Assembly: GCA_910579395.1 (NCBI GenBank) | Contig: CAJTUC010000006.1 | Location: forward strand, 1-64,000 | Reading direction: 5' to 3' | DNA: 64,000 nucleotides | Source of the DNA: an uncultured Lachnospiraceae bacterium | GTDB taxonomy: Bacteria > Bacillota > Clostridia > Lachnospirales > Lachnospiraceae | Shown: positions 1-8,694 of the stretch, piece after piece | Numbering within the stretch: position 1 is the stretch's first letter | Layout of the letters: every line of letters starts with the position of its first letter | Program-made: the position numbers and the translations under genes | Notes under the pieces: model-generated | Databases searched by the model: none | Told to the model about the DNA's origin: nothing | What the model saw: the letters and a program-made list of their open reading frames with translations, nothing else

Positions 1-2
1 AG

Positions 3-77
3 TGGATGGGAGCAGGAGCAGTCATGTTGAAGGGAACGGGTAAAGAACGGATGAAGATTTTTGGTATTTGGTTTTGA
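3..77 (+). CDS. C-terminal fragment of an upstream gene
   Basis: An open frame enters from the left edge and stops with TGA at 75-77, giving about 24 residues (WMGAGAVMLKGTGKERMKIF then GIWF). A strong terminator starts 12 bases after the stop, which is what makes a real gene end likely here. The fragment is too short to assign a family. The other two forward frames also stop within 45 bases, so the choice of frame is an inference. Confidence 0.3.
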   Translation, partial: WMGAGAVMLKGTGKERMKIFGIWF

Positions 78-88
78 AGATATGTCAG

Positions 89-127
89 AACACTATTTAC
101 ACTTTTTTGTAAATAGTGTTTTTTTTT
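89..127 (+). terminator. Rho-independent terminator of the upstream gene
   Basis: Perfect 12-bp inverted repeat AACACTATTTAC (89-100) and GTAAATAGTGTT (109-120), 8-nt loop, followed by an uninterrupted run of T to 127. It separates the upstream gene from the cheV promoter. Confidence 0.9.
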
Positions 128-147
128 GCTTAAACTTATGGTATAAT
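119..147 (+). promoter_or_regulatory. Probable cheV promoter with extended -10
   Basis: A consensus TATAAT lies at 142-147 with the extended -10 TGG just before it (139-141). The -35 position falls in the T-rich tail of the preceding terminator and is poor, as is usual for extended -10 promoters. The 5' UTR would be about 120 nt before cheV. Confidence 0.5.
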
Positions 148-276
148 GAATCTAATTTGATACTCTTGATAGAAAATATACTTAAAAAACAGAAAATTTA
201 TCCCATGAATATGAAAAGGGCGATTGAGTGGACTTATAAGATATTTTCTAAATATATAATGTGAGGTGGATTACAT

Positions 277-1173
277 ATGGATACAAAAATTCTGCTTGAA
301 AATGGAACAAATGAATTGGAAGTACTCGAATTTAAGCTGGACGGCAATGCATATGGCATTAATGTAGCGAAGATTAAGGAAATCATTACATATGAGGACG
401 TTACACCGGTTCCGAATGCGCACCCCAGTATAGAAGGAATTTTTATGCCGCGTGATACAATGATTACGGCGATTGACCTGAAGAATTGTTTACAACGCGG
501 AGTATCAAAAGCAGGAGGTTTGTTTATTATTACAAACTTTAATAAATTGGATGTCGCGTTCCATGTTGATTCTGTCGTCGGTATTCATAGAGTATCCTGG
601 AAGGATATCATTAAACCGGATTCTACAGTCTCTTCAGCAGAAGAAGGTATTTCTACCGGAATTATTAAACTCGATGGAAGATTGATCATTATTTTGGATT
701 TTGAGAAGATTATGACGGATATCAATCCGGAGACAGGGTTGAAGCTGACGGATATTGATGAACTTGGTGAAAGAGGCCGATATGATATTCCGATTTTGAT
801 TGCAGAAGATTCACCGCTGTTGAATAAGTTGATCGTAGATTCGTTGCATAAGGCTGGATATGTGAACCTGATCCATACAGAGAATGGTCAGCAGGCATAT
901 GATGTAATCAAGGACTGCAAAGAAGAAGGTACTCTGAAAGAACATGTACAATGTATCATTACGGATATTGAAATGCCTATTATGGATGGGCACCGTCTGA
1001 CTAAATTGGTAAAAGAAGATGATGAAACAAAGGATATTCCGGTCATTATCTTTTCATCCTTGGTTAATGACGAAATGAGGAGAAAAGGGGAGGCATTAGG
1101 CGCTAATGCCCAACTTTCCAAGCCGGAGATTGGTAATTTGGTAAGAGTCGTTGACCAGTTAGTATTGGACTAG
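277..1173 (+). CDS. cheV: Chemotaxis coupling protein CheV
   Basis: 298 aa with two domains. A CheW-like coupling domain spans about residues 12-150 (FKLDGNAYGINVAKIKEI; P-N-HPSIEGIFMPRD). A CheY-like receiver spans about 170-298, with acidic start residues in ILIAEDSPL, phospho-acceptor Asp230 in IITDIEMPIMDG, and the conserved switch Ser and Lys in FSSL and SKPE. CheV couples chemoreceptors to CheA and is adjusted by phosphorylation of its receiver. The start has an upstream GAGGT Shine-Dalgarno. It is monocistronic, between its own promoter and a terminator, and implies a motile or chemotactic organism. Family assignment is firm. Confidence 0.95.
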   Translation: MDTKILLENGTNELEVLEFKLDGNAYGINVAKIKEIITYEDVTPVPNAHPSIEGIFMPRDTMITAIDLKNCLQRGVSKAGGLFIITNFNKLDVAFHVDSVVGIHRVSWKDIIKPDSTVSSAEEGISTGIIKLDGRLIIILDFEKIMTDINPETGLKLTDIDELGERGRYDIPILIAEDSPLLNKLIVDSLHKAGYVNLIHTENGQQAYDVIKDCKEEGTLKEHVQCIITDIEMPIMDGHRLTKLVKEDDETKDIPVIIFSSLVNDEMRRKGEALGANAQLSKPEIGNLVRVVDQLVLD

Positions 1174-1182
1174 ATATGAAGC

Positions 1183-1213
1183 AAAGGCCGGGGATTCCCG
1201 GCCTTTACGTTTT
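1183..1213 (+). terminator. Terminator after cheV
   Basis: AAAGGCCGGG (1183-1192), 3-nt loop ATT, CCCGGCCTTT (1196-1205): a perfect 10-bp GC-rich stem followed by a short interrupted T run (ACGTTTT). It lies 10 nt after the cheV stop. Confidence 0.8.
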
Positions 1214-1218
1214 ATGAT

Positions 1219-1266
1219 GTTTGATTTTATGATAAGTTTGGAAGTTTGATTTTATGATAAGTTTGG
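1219..1266 (+). repeat. Two-copy 23-bp direct repeat
   Basis: GTTTGATTTTATGATAAGTT plus TGG occurs at 1219-1241 and identically at 1244-1266, with two bases between. It lies in the spacer between the cheV terminator and the next gene. No function can be assigned; two binding sites or a recent slippage duplication are both possible. Confidence 0.8.
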
Positions 1267-1320
1267 TAATTAGAGAGTTGGATTGAAAAGAAAGAGGCTG
1301 AAAGTGAGTTTTAAGGGATT

Positions 1321-2130
1321 ATGAAACATACGTTATCGGATATAGCCGCAAAATGTGATGAGGCGGATATGGTTTTAGTTGGGATTGGAGAGGAATTTCA
1401 GTATGACTGGGATATTTTGCTCCGAAACGAACGCTATCAGGAAATCGAAAAGGAGATAGAGCAGAAAGAAAAAAAAGAGAGAGAAGAATATCGGTGGATT
1501 GTGCCTTTTATACAGAAAATGGCTTTGGAGAAATATCCGGATTTAAGGCTGCGGGAAGCATATCGGAATTTACAGAAGATAATAGAAGGAAAGAATTACT
1601 TTATTCTTTCTATCACGATGGATGATCATTTATACCGCAATGGATTTCAGGAGGACAGAATTGTAACGCCCTGCGGCGGCTTTCGTAAGATGCAGTGTGA
1701 CCATAACTGCTGCGGACTGATTATGGAGCCAGATGAGGATATGTATCAGAAGGTTTTAGCTTATTTTTATAAAGAGATAGAATTGGAAGAACTGACGGAG
1801 CCGGAATGTGAGAAATGCGGTCAAAAAAAAAGATTTAATCAACTTGGCGTCAGTAAATATGCAGAAGAAGGATATCTGCCGCAGTGGAATGTCTATACAA
1901 AATGGCTTCAGGGAACCGTCAATAAAAAATTATGTGTTATTGAATTGGGAGCAGGTATGGAGATGCCTGCAATTATCAGGTGGCCTTTTGAAAAAATAGT
2001 TTATTATAATCAGAAATCTTTTTTGTATCGTATTCATCCTGCATTATATCAGCTTGGAGAAAAAATGGGTGGCAGGGGGGCTGCCATTCAAGAAAAATCT
2101 GTTGATTTTTTGGCAAATGGATTTGTTTAA
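1321..2130 (+). CDS. Sir2-like (NAD-binding) protein with zinc ribbon
   Basis: 269 aa. It begins with ADMVLVGIGEEF, matching the Sir2 family's first glycine motif. It continues with AYRNLQKIIEGKNYFILSIT and MDDHLYRNGF, where sirtuin-like proteins have YFVLTTNVDHQF. Next come a QCDHNC segment and CEKCG, which look like Sir2 zinc-ribbon cysteines, and a late VIELGAGMEMP that fits the second NAD-binding strand. The family's TTN-D core is changed (SITMDDH here), so deacylase activity is doubtful. It stands alone between cheV and the acidic repeat gene. Fold assignment is moderately sure; function is not known. Confidence 0.6.
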   Translation: MKHTLSDIAAKCDEADMVLVGIGEEFQYDWDILLRNERYQEIEKEIEQKEKKEREEYRWIVPFIQKMALEKYPDLRLREAYRNLQKIIEGKNYFILSITMDDHLYRNGFQEDRIVTPCGGFRKMQCDHNCCGLIMEPDEDMYQKVLAYFYKEIELEELTEPECEKCGQKKRFNQLGVSKYAEEGYLPQWNVYTKWLQGTVNKKLCVIELGAGMEMPAIIRWPFEKIVYYNQKSFLYRIHPALYQLGEKMGGRGAAIQEKSVDFLANGFV

Positions 2131-2211
2131 TTGAGGAGTATGTGATAAAATAGCAAGGGTAGCTTTGATGTGAACAGCATCTTTGCGTAAATAATTATTT
2201 GGAGAAAAGCT

Positions 2212-4695
2212 ATGAATTCAAACGAAGAGTATTTGGAAAATTTATTACAATCTATGATGGATGGGAAAGTAGCAGGTCCTTCTAAAAAGGCTGCGAGTGA
2301 TTCTGGAAGACAGAAGAGTGCGATCGAGATGCTGACCGGAGAGGAGCCGGAGCAGGCATTGTATGCAGGAACCTTGGATACAGACGATGGATTGGAAGCT
2401 GTTGAAGATGAAGCGGCAGCTGCTCCTTTGGGGACGGATTTGGGCATGGAAGAATCTTCTATGACAAGTACAGGTTTGGATAATGCAGAAGCAGATGCGC
2501 TCAGTTTGGAAGATGCAGGTTTAACAGAAAGCGGCTTGAATGGAATTGATGCGGAAAGTGCGGCGTCAGATGAATCTATTTTAAATGATATGGACGTAGA
2601 AGACCAAAACCTGAGCATGGAAGATAACGGTATGGACTTAGGGGACATAGCGTTGGAAGATCTGGATTTGAATGACCGCATGGAAGACATCGGTCTGGGC
2701 GACCTCGGTATGGATGACATTGCATTGGAGGAGTATGGTTTAGAAGACATGGAAGAGCCGGCTTTAGGTGATCTGAATCTGGAAAATAACGATATGGACT
2801 TGGAAAGTATGGGGCTGGAAGACATGAATTTGGATGATGGCATGGAAGACATAGGACTGAGTGATCTCGGTATGGATGACATGGCATTGGAAGAACATGG
2901 CTTAGATGATATGCTTATAGAAGAATCGGGCTTAGATGGCATGGATTTGGGTGATGGCATGGAAGACATCGGCCTGGATGATCTCGGTATGGATGACATG
3001 GCGTTGGAAGAACATGGTTTGGACGATATGGCTTTAGGAGAAGCGGACTTAGGCGATATGGGATTGGAAGAAGCGCCAGTGGAAGAACTTTCATTGGACG
3101 ATATGTCTGGGGAATCGCCGGAGGTTGATGGTATGGCGTTGGAAGATTCGGATTTTGATGGGATGTCAGAGGATTTCACATTGGAAGAGAGCGGCATGGA
3201 TGATTTGGCGGAAATCAATAATCTTCTGGAACAGTCAGGACAGGATGAAGAAATTGATGATGAAATGCTTGCTTTATTGGAAAGTGTTTCTGATTCCGGT
3301 GAAGACGACATGGTGGGGGGAGAAAATAATGAGTTTTCTTTTTTCCCGGGAGATGACGACGGAAATGGCGGCATGACGTCTATTGAAGGATTAAATGCGG
3401 AAGAAGAAACGCCGCCGGAGGAAGACGGGAAGAAAAAGAAAGGCAGAAAGTGGAAGAAGAAAGATAAAAAGGCGGCAAAGAATGCTGTTGAAATAGCGGA
3501 TGATAGTGCAGAAGCAGGTGATATTGACGGAGCGGAAAGCAAAGACGGAGAGAATAAGGAGAAAAAGCCGGGGGCTTTTGCAAGATTTCTTGCATTTTTG
3601 ACAGAGACGGATGAAGATGATGAAGAAAATGCGGAAGGTACAATGCAATCAGGGGAAGCATTGGATGAAAATTCGGAACTGCTTGCGGAATTGAGCGCAG
3701 AAGATAAGAAGAAAGGGAAAAAGGAAAAGAAGAAGAAAGAAAAGAAAGTAAAAGAGAAGAAAGGGAAAAAGGCATCGGGCGGCGATGAAGGCGGAGACGA
3801 TGAAGGAACTGCCAAGAAAAAGAAGAAACCGAAAAAAGAAAAGAAAGTAAAAGCGATCGACGAGGAAGCAGTAAAAGAAGAAACGGGAAAGAAGCTTTCC
3901 AAGAAAAAAGTAATACCTGTTATTCTTTTCTGTGCTACGATTATGCTGTGTATTATTGTCTTTACGATCATCATACCTGATCATATGCAGAAACGCGATG
4001 CAAGGATTGCGTATGATATGGGAAATTATCAGGATGTTTTTGATTTACTCTATGGAAAGGATTTGAACGAGGAGGAAGAAGTTCTTTTACATAAGAGCAC
4101 CATTGTTATGAAGATGGAGCGGAAATTGGCATCCTATCAGAATAATCGGAAACTGGGTGGTCATGAACTGGAAGCATTGAATGCGCTGGTACAGGGGGTT
4201 GCTTTATACTATGAGTTGCTGCCGGAAGCTGATGAGTATTCTGTTATGGGAGAACTTGAGGAGAAGTATCGGCAGATTCTTGTTATTTTATCCGATCAGT
4301 ATGCCCTTTCCGAAATGGATGTTATGGATATCATTTCTTCGGAAGACGACACGATATATACACAGAAAATCAGGTCGGTGCTCTATGGTATCAGCTATTC
4401 GGGAGAGGATGCACAATCCGGTGAGGTACCGGATGTTCTGCCGGAAGAGCAGGAGATTCTCGATGGGCTGCCGGAGGAGACAGCAGATAATATAACGGAT
4501 GATACATCAGATGGTTCCTTAGATAATTCAGCAGAGAATACGGCCGATGAAGCAGTGAATGAGGCACCGGAAGAAACACAGGACAATAATGTGTCCGGAG
4601 AGGCTACCGGCAATGCAGCAGAAGGGACAGCGGCTTCCGAAGGCGAGGTCAAGTATATTGAACCGGTTTCGGTCGAAGTACATCAGAATAACTGA
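2212..4695 (+). CDS. Large acidic repeat protein with one membrane segment, unknown function
   Basis: 827 aa. Residues about 60-330 are very acidic and repetitive, with degenerate 10-residue steps such as GLDDMALEEHGLDDM and the recurring block MEDIGL-DLGMDD-ALEEHG (a DNA period near 117 bp is visible at 2833-3030). Residues about 400-560 are Lys/Glu rich (runs like KKKGKKEKKKKEKK). One hydrophobic segment (VIPVILFCATIMLCIIVFTI) at about 566-588 has no signal peptide before it, so the acidic part is probably cytoplasmic. About 120 helical residues follow, then an acidic tail. The start has a GGAG Shine-Dalgarno. hisH follows 16 bases later, so they may be co-transcribed. I do not recognise the family. 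Confidence 0.8.
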   Translation: MNSNEEYLENLLQSMMDGKVAGPSKKAASDSGRQKSAIEMLTGEEPEQALYAGTLDTDDGLEAVEDEAAAAPLGTDLGMEESSMTSTGLDNAEADALSLEDAGLTESGLNGIDAESAASDESILNDMDVEDQNLSMEDNGMDLGDIALEDLDLNDRMEDIGLGDLGMDDIALEEYGLEDMEEPALGDLNLENNDMDLESMGLEDMNLDDGMEDIGLSDLGMDDMALEEHGLDDMLIEESGLDGMDLGDGMEDIGLDDLGMDDMALEEHGLDDMALGEADLGDMGLEEAPVEELSLDDMSGESPEVDGMALEDSDFDGMSEDFTLEESGMDDLAEINNLLEQSGQDEEIDDEMLALLESVSDSGEDDMVGGENNEFSFFPGDDDGNGGMTSIEGLNAEEETPPEEDGKKKKGRKWKKKDKKAAKNAVEIADDSAEAGDIDGAESKDGENKEKKPGAFARFLAFLTETDEDDEENAEGTMQSGEALDENSELLAELSAEDKKKGKKEKKKKEKKVKEKKGKKASGGDEGGDDEGTAKKKKKPKKEKKVKAIDEEAVKEETGKKLSKKKVIPVILFCATIMLCIIVFTIIIPDHMQKRDARIAYDMGNYQDVFDLLYGKDLNEEEEVLLHKSTIVMKMERKLASYQNNRKLGGHELEALNALVQGVALYYELLPEADEYSVMGELEEKYRQILVILSDQYALSEMDVMDIISSEDDTIYTQKIRSVLYGISYSGEDAQSGEVPDVLPEEQEILDGLPEETADNITDDTSDGSLDNSAENTADEAVNEAPEETQDNNVSGEATGNAAEGTAASEGEVKYIEPVSVEVHQNN

Positions 4696-4711
4696 TAAAG
4701 GGTGAAAAATT

Positions 4712-5335
4712 ATGGTTGCAGTCATTGATTACGATGCCGGAAATATAAGAAGTGTTGAAAAGGCAGTTGCGGCTTTGGGAAAACAGGTCGTTGTGACGAG
4801 AAGACCGGAGGAGATTTTGGCCGCGGAGCATGTGATTCTGCCGGGGGTAGGCGCTTTTGGCGATGCGATGGAGAAACTCCATAAATATGAGTTGACCGGT
4901 GTTATTCGTGAGGTGACGGCGCGCAGGACGCCTTTTTTGGGTATCTGTCTTGGGTTACAACTGTTATTTTATGGTAGCGAAGAGAGCGAAGGCATCGAAG
5001 GGCTTGGCATTCTGCCAGGCAGAATCGTTCGGATTCCGGAGGGAAAAGACTTGAAGATTCCGCATATCGGATGGAATTCGCTTTCTTACCCACATCAGGG
5101 CAGACTTTTTCAGGGAATACCGGAGCAGTCCTATGTGTATTTTGTACATTCCTATTATTTACAGGCAGAGGATGCGGAAATCGTGAAGGCAGCGACAGAG
5201 TATGGCGTTGTGATTCATGCTTCCGTCGAAAAAGACAATGTTTTTGCCTGTCAGTTCCATCCTGAGAAAAGTTCCGGGACGGGTATGCGGATTTTAAAAA
5301 ATTTTCTGGATATTCATATAGAAGCAGAGAGATGA
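4712..5335 (+). CDS. hisH: Imidazole glycerol phosphate synthase, glutaminase subunit HisH
   Basis: 207 aa class I glutamine amidotransferase of histidine biosynthesis. It releases ammonia from glutamine and channels it to HisF. Catalytic Cys79 sits in FLGICLGLQ, and the His/Glu pair is in QFHPEKS near the C terminus. The N terminus VAVIDYDAGNIRSVEKA is typical of HisH. The GGGTGA Shine-Dalgarno is close to the ATG. hisF starts 20 bases downstream. The rest of the his pathway is not in the window. Confidence 0.97.
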   Translation: MVAVIDYDAGNIRSVEKAVAALGKQVVVTRRPEEILAAEHVILPGVGAFGDAMEKLHKYELTGVIREVTARRTPFLGICLGLQLLFYGSEESEGIEGLGILPGRIVRIPEGKDLKIPHIGWNSLSYPHQGRLFQGIPEQSYVYFVHSYYLQAEDAEIVKAATEYGVVIHASVEKDNVFACQFHPEKSSGTGMRILKNFLDIHIEAER

Positions 5336-5355
5336 AAAGGCGGAGAGGATAGCCG

Positions 5356-6126
5356 ATGCATACGAAAAGAATTATTCCATGTCTGGATGTTAAGAACGGC
5401 AGAGTTGTAAAGGGTGTTAATTTTATCAATTTTAGAGATGCGGGAGATCCGGCTGAGGTCGGAGCCGCGTATGACAGGTCCGGTGCGGATGAACTTGTTT
5501 TTCTGGATATTACGGCTTCTTCCGATGCGAGAGCGACGGCTGTTGAAATGGTCAGGAAGGTAGCGGAAAAGGTATTCATTCCCTTTACGGTAGGCGGCGG
5601 CATCCGCACGGTAGAGGATTTTAAAGCAATCCTGCGGGAAGGTGCGGATAAAGTATCAGTCAATTCCGCTGCCATCATGAATCCGCAGCTGATTGCCGAT
5701 GCGGCAGATAAGTTTGGCAGTCAGTGTGTGGTAGTCGCGATTGACGCCAAGCGTCGCGATGGCGGCAGCGGTTGGAATATTTATAAAAACGGCGGTCGTA
5801 TCGATATGGGTATTGATGCGGTAGAATGGGCGATGAAGGCGGAAAAGCTGGGAGCCGGGGAAATTCTTCTGACCAGCATGGATGGAGACGGTACGAAAGC
5901 GGGCTATGATTTGGAACTGACAAGGAGTATTTCCGAGAATGTTTCCATTCCGGTCATTGCTTCCGGCGGCGCGGGAACAATGGAGCATTTTTATGAAGCT
6001 TTTACGGTGGGAAAAGCAGATGCAGCGCTTGCGGCTTCTCTCTTTCATTTTAAGGAAATGGAGATTCGGGAACTGAAACATTATCTGAGAGAGAAAGGGA
6101 TTTCTGTCAGACTTAATACAGACTGA
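5356..6126 (+). CDS. hisF: Imidazole glycerol phosphate synthase, cyclase subunit HisF
   Basis: 256 aa (beta/alpha)8 barrel. It converts PRFAR plus ammonia from HisH to imidazole glycerol phosphate and AICAR. The N-terminal catalytic Asp is in IIPCLDVKNGRVVKG and the second is in VVAIDAKR. The phosphate-binding loops TVGGGIRT and IASGGAGTMEH are present. Length is normal. It forms a two-gene unit with hisH and is followed by a terminator. Confidence 0.98.
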   Translation: MHTKRIIPCLDVKNGRVVKGVNFINFRDAGDPAEVGAAYDRSGADELVFLDITASSDARATAVEMVRKVAEKVFIPFTVGGGIRTVEDFKAILREGADKVSVNSAAIMNPQLIADAADKFGSQCVVVAIDAKRRDGGSGWNIYKNGGRIDMGIDAVEWAMKAEKLGAGEILLTSMDGDGTKAGYDLELTRSISENVSIPVIASGGAGTMEHFYEAFTVGKADAALAASLFHFKEMEIRELKHYLREKGISVRLNTD

Positions 6127-6132
6127 GAAAAA

Positions 6133-6160
6133 GCATCGAGAAGACATTCTCGGTGCTTTT
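6133..6160 (+). terminator. Terminator after hisF
   Basis: GCATCGAGAA (6133-6142), loop GACA, TTCTCGGTGC (6147-6156), then TTTT. Ten pairs including one G-T. It begins 6 nt after the hisF stop. Confidence 0.8.
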
Positions 6161-6235
6161 GCAACTTACAGGGCTTCTGCAACCACTTACCGCTTTTTTC
6201 TTGCCCGATGTAGAAAAGCATTTTATGATGAAATA

Positions 6236-6314
6236 GACGAAAGCACAGCGGCTTGCGTCCCAAGAATTGCGGAGCAATTCTTGCTGAAAAGGTGGCGTTT
6301 CGTTGCTTCTATGG
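6236..6314 (+). other. Structured intergenic element, possible relative of the dispersed elements
   Basis: Contains a perfect 10-bp hairpin CAAGAATTGC (6261-6270), loop GGA, GCAATTCTTG (6274-6283), enclosed by a weaker pairing of ACGAAAGC with GCGTTTCGT. The TGCGGAGCA loop and the words GGCTTGCGTC and CTTCTATGG recur in the elements at 29694-29812 and 46724-46837. It is too divergent to call a full copy. It fills part of the 216-bp gap between hisF and the ABC transporter. Confidence 0.4.
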
Positions 6315-6342
6315 ATACTAAGAGCCAGGAGAAAGGAGTTTT

Positions 6343-7296
6343 ATGACGGAGACAGTAATTCGTGCATCACATTTGAAAAAATATTTTAAGGAAGTGAAGG
6401 CGGTCGATGATATCAGTTTTGAGATAAAGAGGGGAGAGTTGTTCGGCTTTTTAGGAATTAACGGAGCAGGTAAATCGACGACCATCAATATGCTCTGTAC
6501 TTTGTCACGGCCGACCGACGGCGGAGCGGAGATCTGCGGCCATGAACTGGGCAAAGAAGACGAGCGGATACGCGAAAAAATCGGTGTCGTTTATCAGAAT
6601 AATTGTCTGGATGAAAAACTGAGCGTCAAGGAGAATCTGTTCGTGCGGGGTTCCCTTTATGAAAAAAGCGGGAGCAGGTTGAAGAGTCAGATTTTGAACG
6701 TATGCGAAATTCTGGAGCTTGGGAATGTGTACGACAGGAGATTCGCGATGCTTTCGGGCGGACAGAAGCGGCGCTGCGAAATTGCCAGAGCGCTGGTCAA
6801 CAGGCCGGAAATCCTGTTTTTGGATGAACCGACGACAGGACTCGACCCGGCAACAAGAAAGAATGTTTGGCAGAGCATCGAACAGCTCAGAAAAGAAATG
6901 AATATGACGGTGTTCTTGACGACACATTATATGGAGGAGGCCGCAAAAGCAACGAGCATTGCAATTATTGACGGCGGGCACATTATGGAGAGGGGAACGC
7001 CTTTTTCCTTAAAGGAAAAATATGCAAAGGACAGACTGGTGCTGTTTCCGAAAGAAGGGCAGAGCGAGCGGTTTCGGGAAGCGTTGGAAGCAGAAAAAAC
7101 GGTATATAAGCAGAAGGACGGTTATATTACAATGAATCTTGAGAACAGTATGCTGGCGTTCCCAATCTTGCAGAAGATGCAGTCGTTCCTTAGCGGATTT
7201 GAGCTGGTACAGGGATCTATGGATGATGTGTTTTTAAATGTGACCGGAAAAACATTGGTCCGTGTTGAACGTGAAGAGAAAGGCGGAAGAAGATGA
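6343..7296 (+). CDS. ABC transporter ATP-binding protein (drug-resistance/DrrA type)
   Basis: 317 aa. Walker A GINGAGKSTTIN, Q-loop VVYQNN, signature LSGGQKRRCEIARAL, Walker B ILFLDEPTTGLDP and switch-His TTHYMEEA are all present. The extra C-terminal region of about 90 residues is typical of DrrA/NatA-like exporters. The Shine-Dalgarno is GAAAGGAG. It overlaps the following permease by 4 bases, so the two subunits are translationally coupled. The substrate cannot be told. The LytTR gene downstream suggests stress or antimicrobial export. Confidence 0.9.
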   Translation: MTETVIRASHLKKYFKEVKAVDDISFEIKRGELFGFLGINGAGKSTTINMLCTLSRPTDGGAEICGHELGKEDERIREKIGVVYQNNCLDEKLSVKENLFVRGSLYEKSGSRLKSQILNVCEILELGNVYDRRFAMLSGGQKRRCEIARALVNRPEILFLDEPTTGLDPATRKNVWQSIEQLRKEMNMTVFLTTHYMEEAAKATSIAIIDGGHIMERGTPFSLKEKYAKDRLVLFPKEGQSERFREALEAEKTVYKQKDGYITMNLENSMLAFPILQKMQSFLSGFELVQGSMDDVFLNVTGKTLVRVEREEKGGRR

Positions 7297-8207
7297 GAGC
7301 GACAGGAAATCTGATGAAGAGAAATATATTGATTTATATGCGGGACAAGGGAACGGTATTTTATTCAATCTTATCGATGCTGATCATATTGGGCCTGATG
7401 ATTTTATTTCTGGGCGATATGAACAGCAGAGATATTGTCCGTGCGCTGGAGCAAATGGGCGGTGTCAGAGATGCAGAGGCGGATCGGATTAATGCGGACT
7501 ATCTGATTATGGTTTGGACATTAGCGGGAATTCTCGTATCGAATACGGTGACGGTGACAATGACGGTAATGGGATGTATGATCAATGATGAAGAGAATAA
7601 GCGGCTTGCGAGTTTTTATGTTGCACCTGTGAAAAGGATTTATGTTGCGCTCAGTTATATTTTTTCCGCATGGATCATCGGAATCATGATGTGCCTGATC
7701 ACGTTGGCGGTCTTTCAGGGGTATATGGCGGTGACAGGGCAGGCGCTGTTTGCCGGGGCGGTGTGTCTGCAGCTTTTGGGGATGATCATATTAAATTCTT
7801 TTGTCTATGCGTCGGCAGCTTATCTGATTGCATTGTTCGTTCATAGTATGAGTGCATGGAGCGGTCTGCTTACGATAATTGGAACATTGGTAGGTTTTGT
7901 CGGGGCTATCTATCTGCCGATGGCAGCGCTTCCGGAGAAAGTGGCGGATGTTCTGAAATGCCTGCCTGTGCTTCACGGCACGGCCATGATGCGGGTGGTC
8001 TGCACAGCAGAAGCAGTCGAGAATACATTTGCAGGACTTCCAGCGGAGGCTGCGGAGGTCTTTCGGGAGGAGATGGGAATCACGGTGGTCATGGGCGACG
8101 GACCGGTATCGTTTTCAGTGCAGGTCGTATATCTGCTCGTTCTCGGACTGGTAATTATTACAGCGGCTGCGTTTATCAGCAGGAAAAGGTCGTTATATGA
8201 CAGATGA
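7293..8207 (+). CDS. ABC-2 type permease
   Basis: 304 aa membrane subunit. It has six predicted hydrophobic segments: one near residue 20-40 (VFYSILSMLIILGLMILFLG), four between about 75 and 225, and one near the C terminus (VQVVYLLVLGLVIITAAAFI). A large soluble loop lies between segments 1 and 2. This is the ABC-2 layout. It starts inside the stop region of the ATPase gene (ATGA overlap) and pairs with it as an exporter. Confidence 0.85.
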   Translation: MRATGNLMKRNILIYMRDKGTVFYSILSMLIILGLMILFLGDMNSRDIVRALEQMGGVRDAEADRINADYLIMVWTLAGILVSNTVTVTMTVMGCMINDEENKRLASFYVAPVKRIYVALSYIFSAWIIGIMMCLITLAVFQGYMAVTGQALFAGAVCLQLLGMIILNSFVYASAAYLIALFVHSMSAWSGLLTIIGTLVGFVGAIYLPMAALPEKVADVLKCLPVLHGTAMMRVVCTAEAVENTFAGLPAEAAEVFREEMGITVVMGDGPVSFSVQVVYLLVLGLVIITAAAFISRKRSLYDR

Positions 8208-8246
8208 TCCCTGACATTGTTGTATGGGAAGGAATGAAGGTTTCGC

Positions 8247-8684
8247 ATGAAGATTATCATAGAAGATATAGGACCGGACGAAGAAGAGGCAGTGATTATC
8301 CGCTGCCGGGAAGTGGATGAGTCGATTTTACAGCTTGTGAATGGATTGAAGCTGAAGAAGGAAAAACTGGCGGTCAGACAGGACGAGAAAATTTTACAGA
8401 TAGAGCCGGGCGATGTTTATTATTTTGAGGCGGTCGATAACAGAGTCTTTCTTTATTCGGATAAAAATGTATATGAAACGCGGATGAAGCTGTATGAGTT
8501 AGAACGGCGTTTTGCCGGAACCGATTTTTTCAGGGCCTCTAAGTCAGTAATCCTGAATTTGGCAAAGGTAAAAAATTTCTGCCCGGGTTTCAACGGCAGG
8601 TTTGAAGCACTGATGCAGAATGGTGAACGCGTTGGCATTTCAAGGCAGTATGTGCCGCTTCTGAAAAATAAACTCGGATTGTAA
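8247..8684 (+). CDS. LytTR-family DNA-binding regulator
   Basis: 145 aa. The C-terminal two thirds is a LytTR domain: ILQIEPGDVYYFEAVDNRVFLYSDKNVYETRMKL, with FFRASKSVILNLAKVKNF and the closing GFNGRFEALMQNGERVGISRQYV. There is no receiver domain, so it is a stand-alone LytTR regulator. Such proteins often control the adjacent ABC exporter and a DUF3021 membrane partner, as found here. The gene is 39 bases after the permease. Confidence 0.88.
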   Translation: MKIIIEDIGPDEEEAVIIRCREVDESILQLVNGLKLKKEKLAVRQDEKILQIEPGDVYYFEAVDNRVFLYSDKNVYETRMKLYELERRFAGTDFFRASKSVILNLAKVKNFCPGFNGRFEALMQNGERVGISRQYVPLLKNKLGL

Positions 8685-8694
8685 GAAAGGTGGG

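Noticed and set aside
61..264. 67-residue frame before cheV
   Set aside because: It runs straight through a perfect terminator and the cheV promoter, with no ribosome site.
2127..3974. 615-residue open frame on the minus strand, rich in serine and proline
   Set aside because: It is the mirror of the acidic GA-rich repeat gene: Asp/Glu codons read backwards give Ser/Phe/Leu. It has no ribosome site, and the plus-strand gene has a start site, a membrane segment and a hisH neighbour.
4902..5678. 258-residue minus-strand frame across hisH-hisF
   Set aside because: Both plus-strand genes are fully conserved, and the minus frame has no family features or ribosome site.
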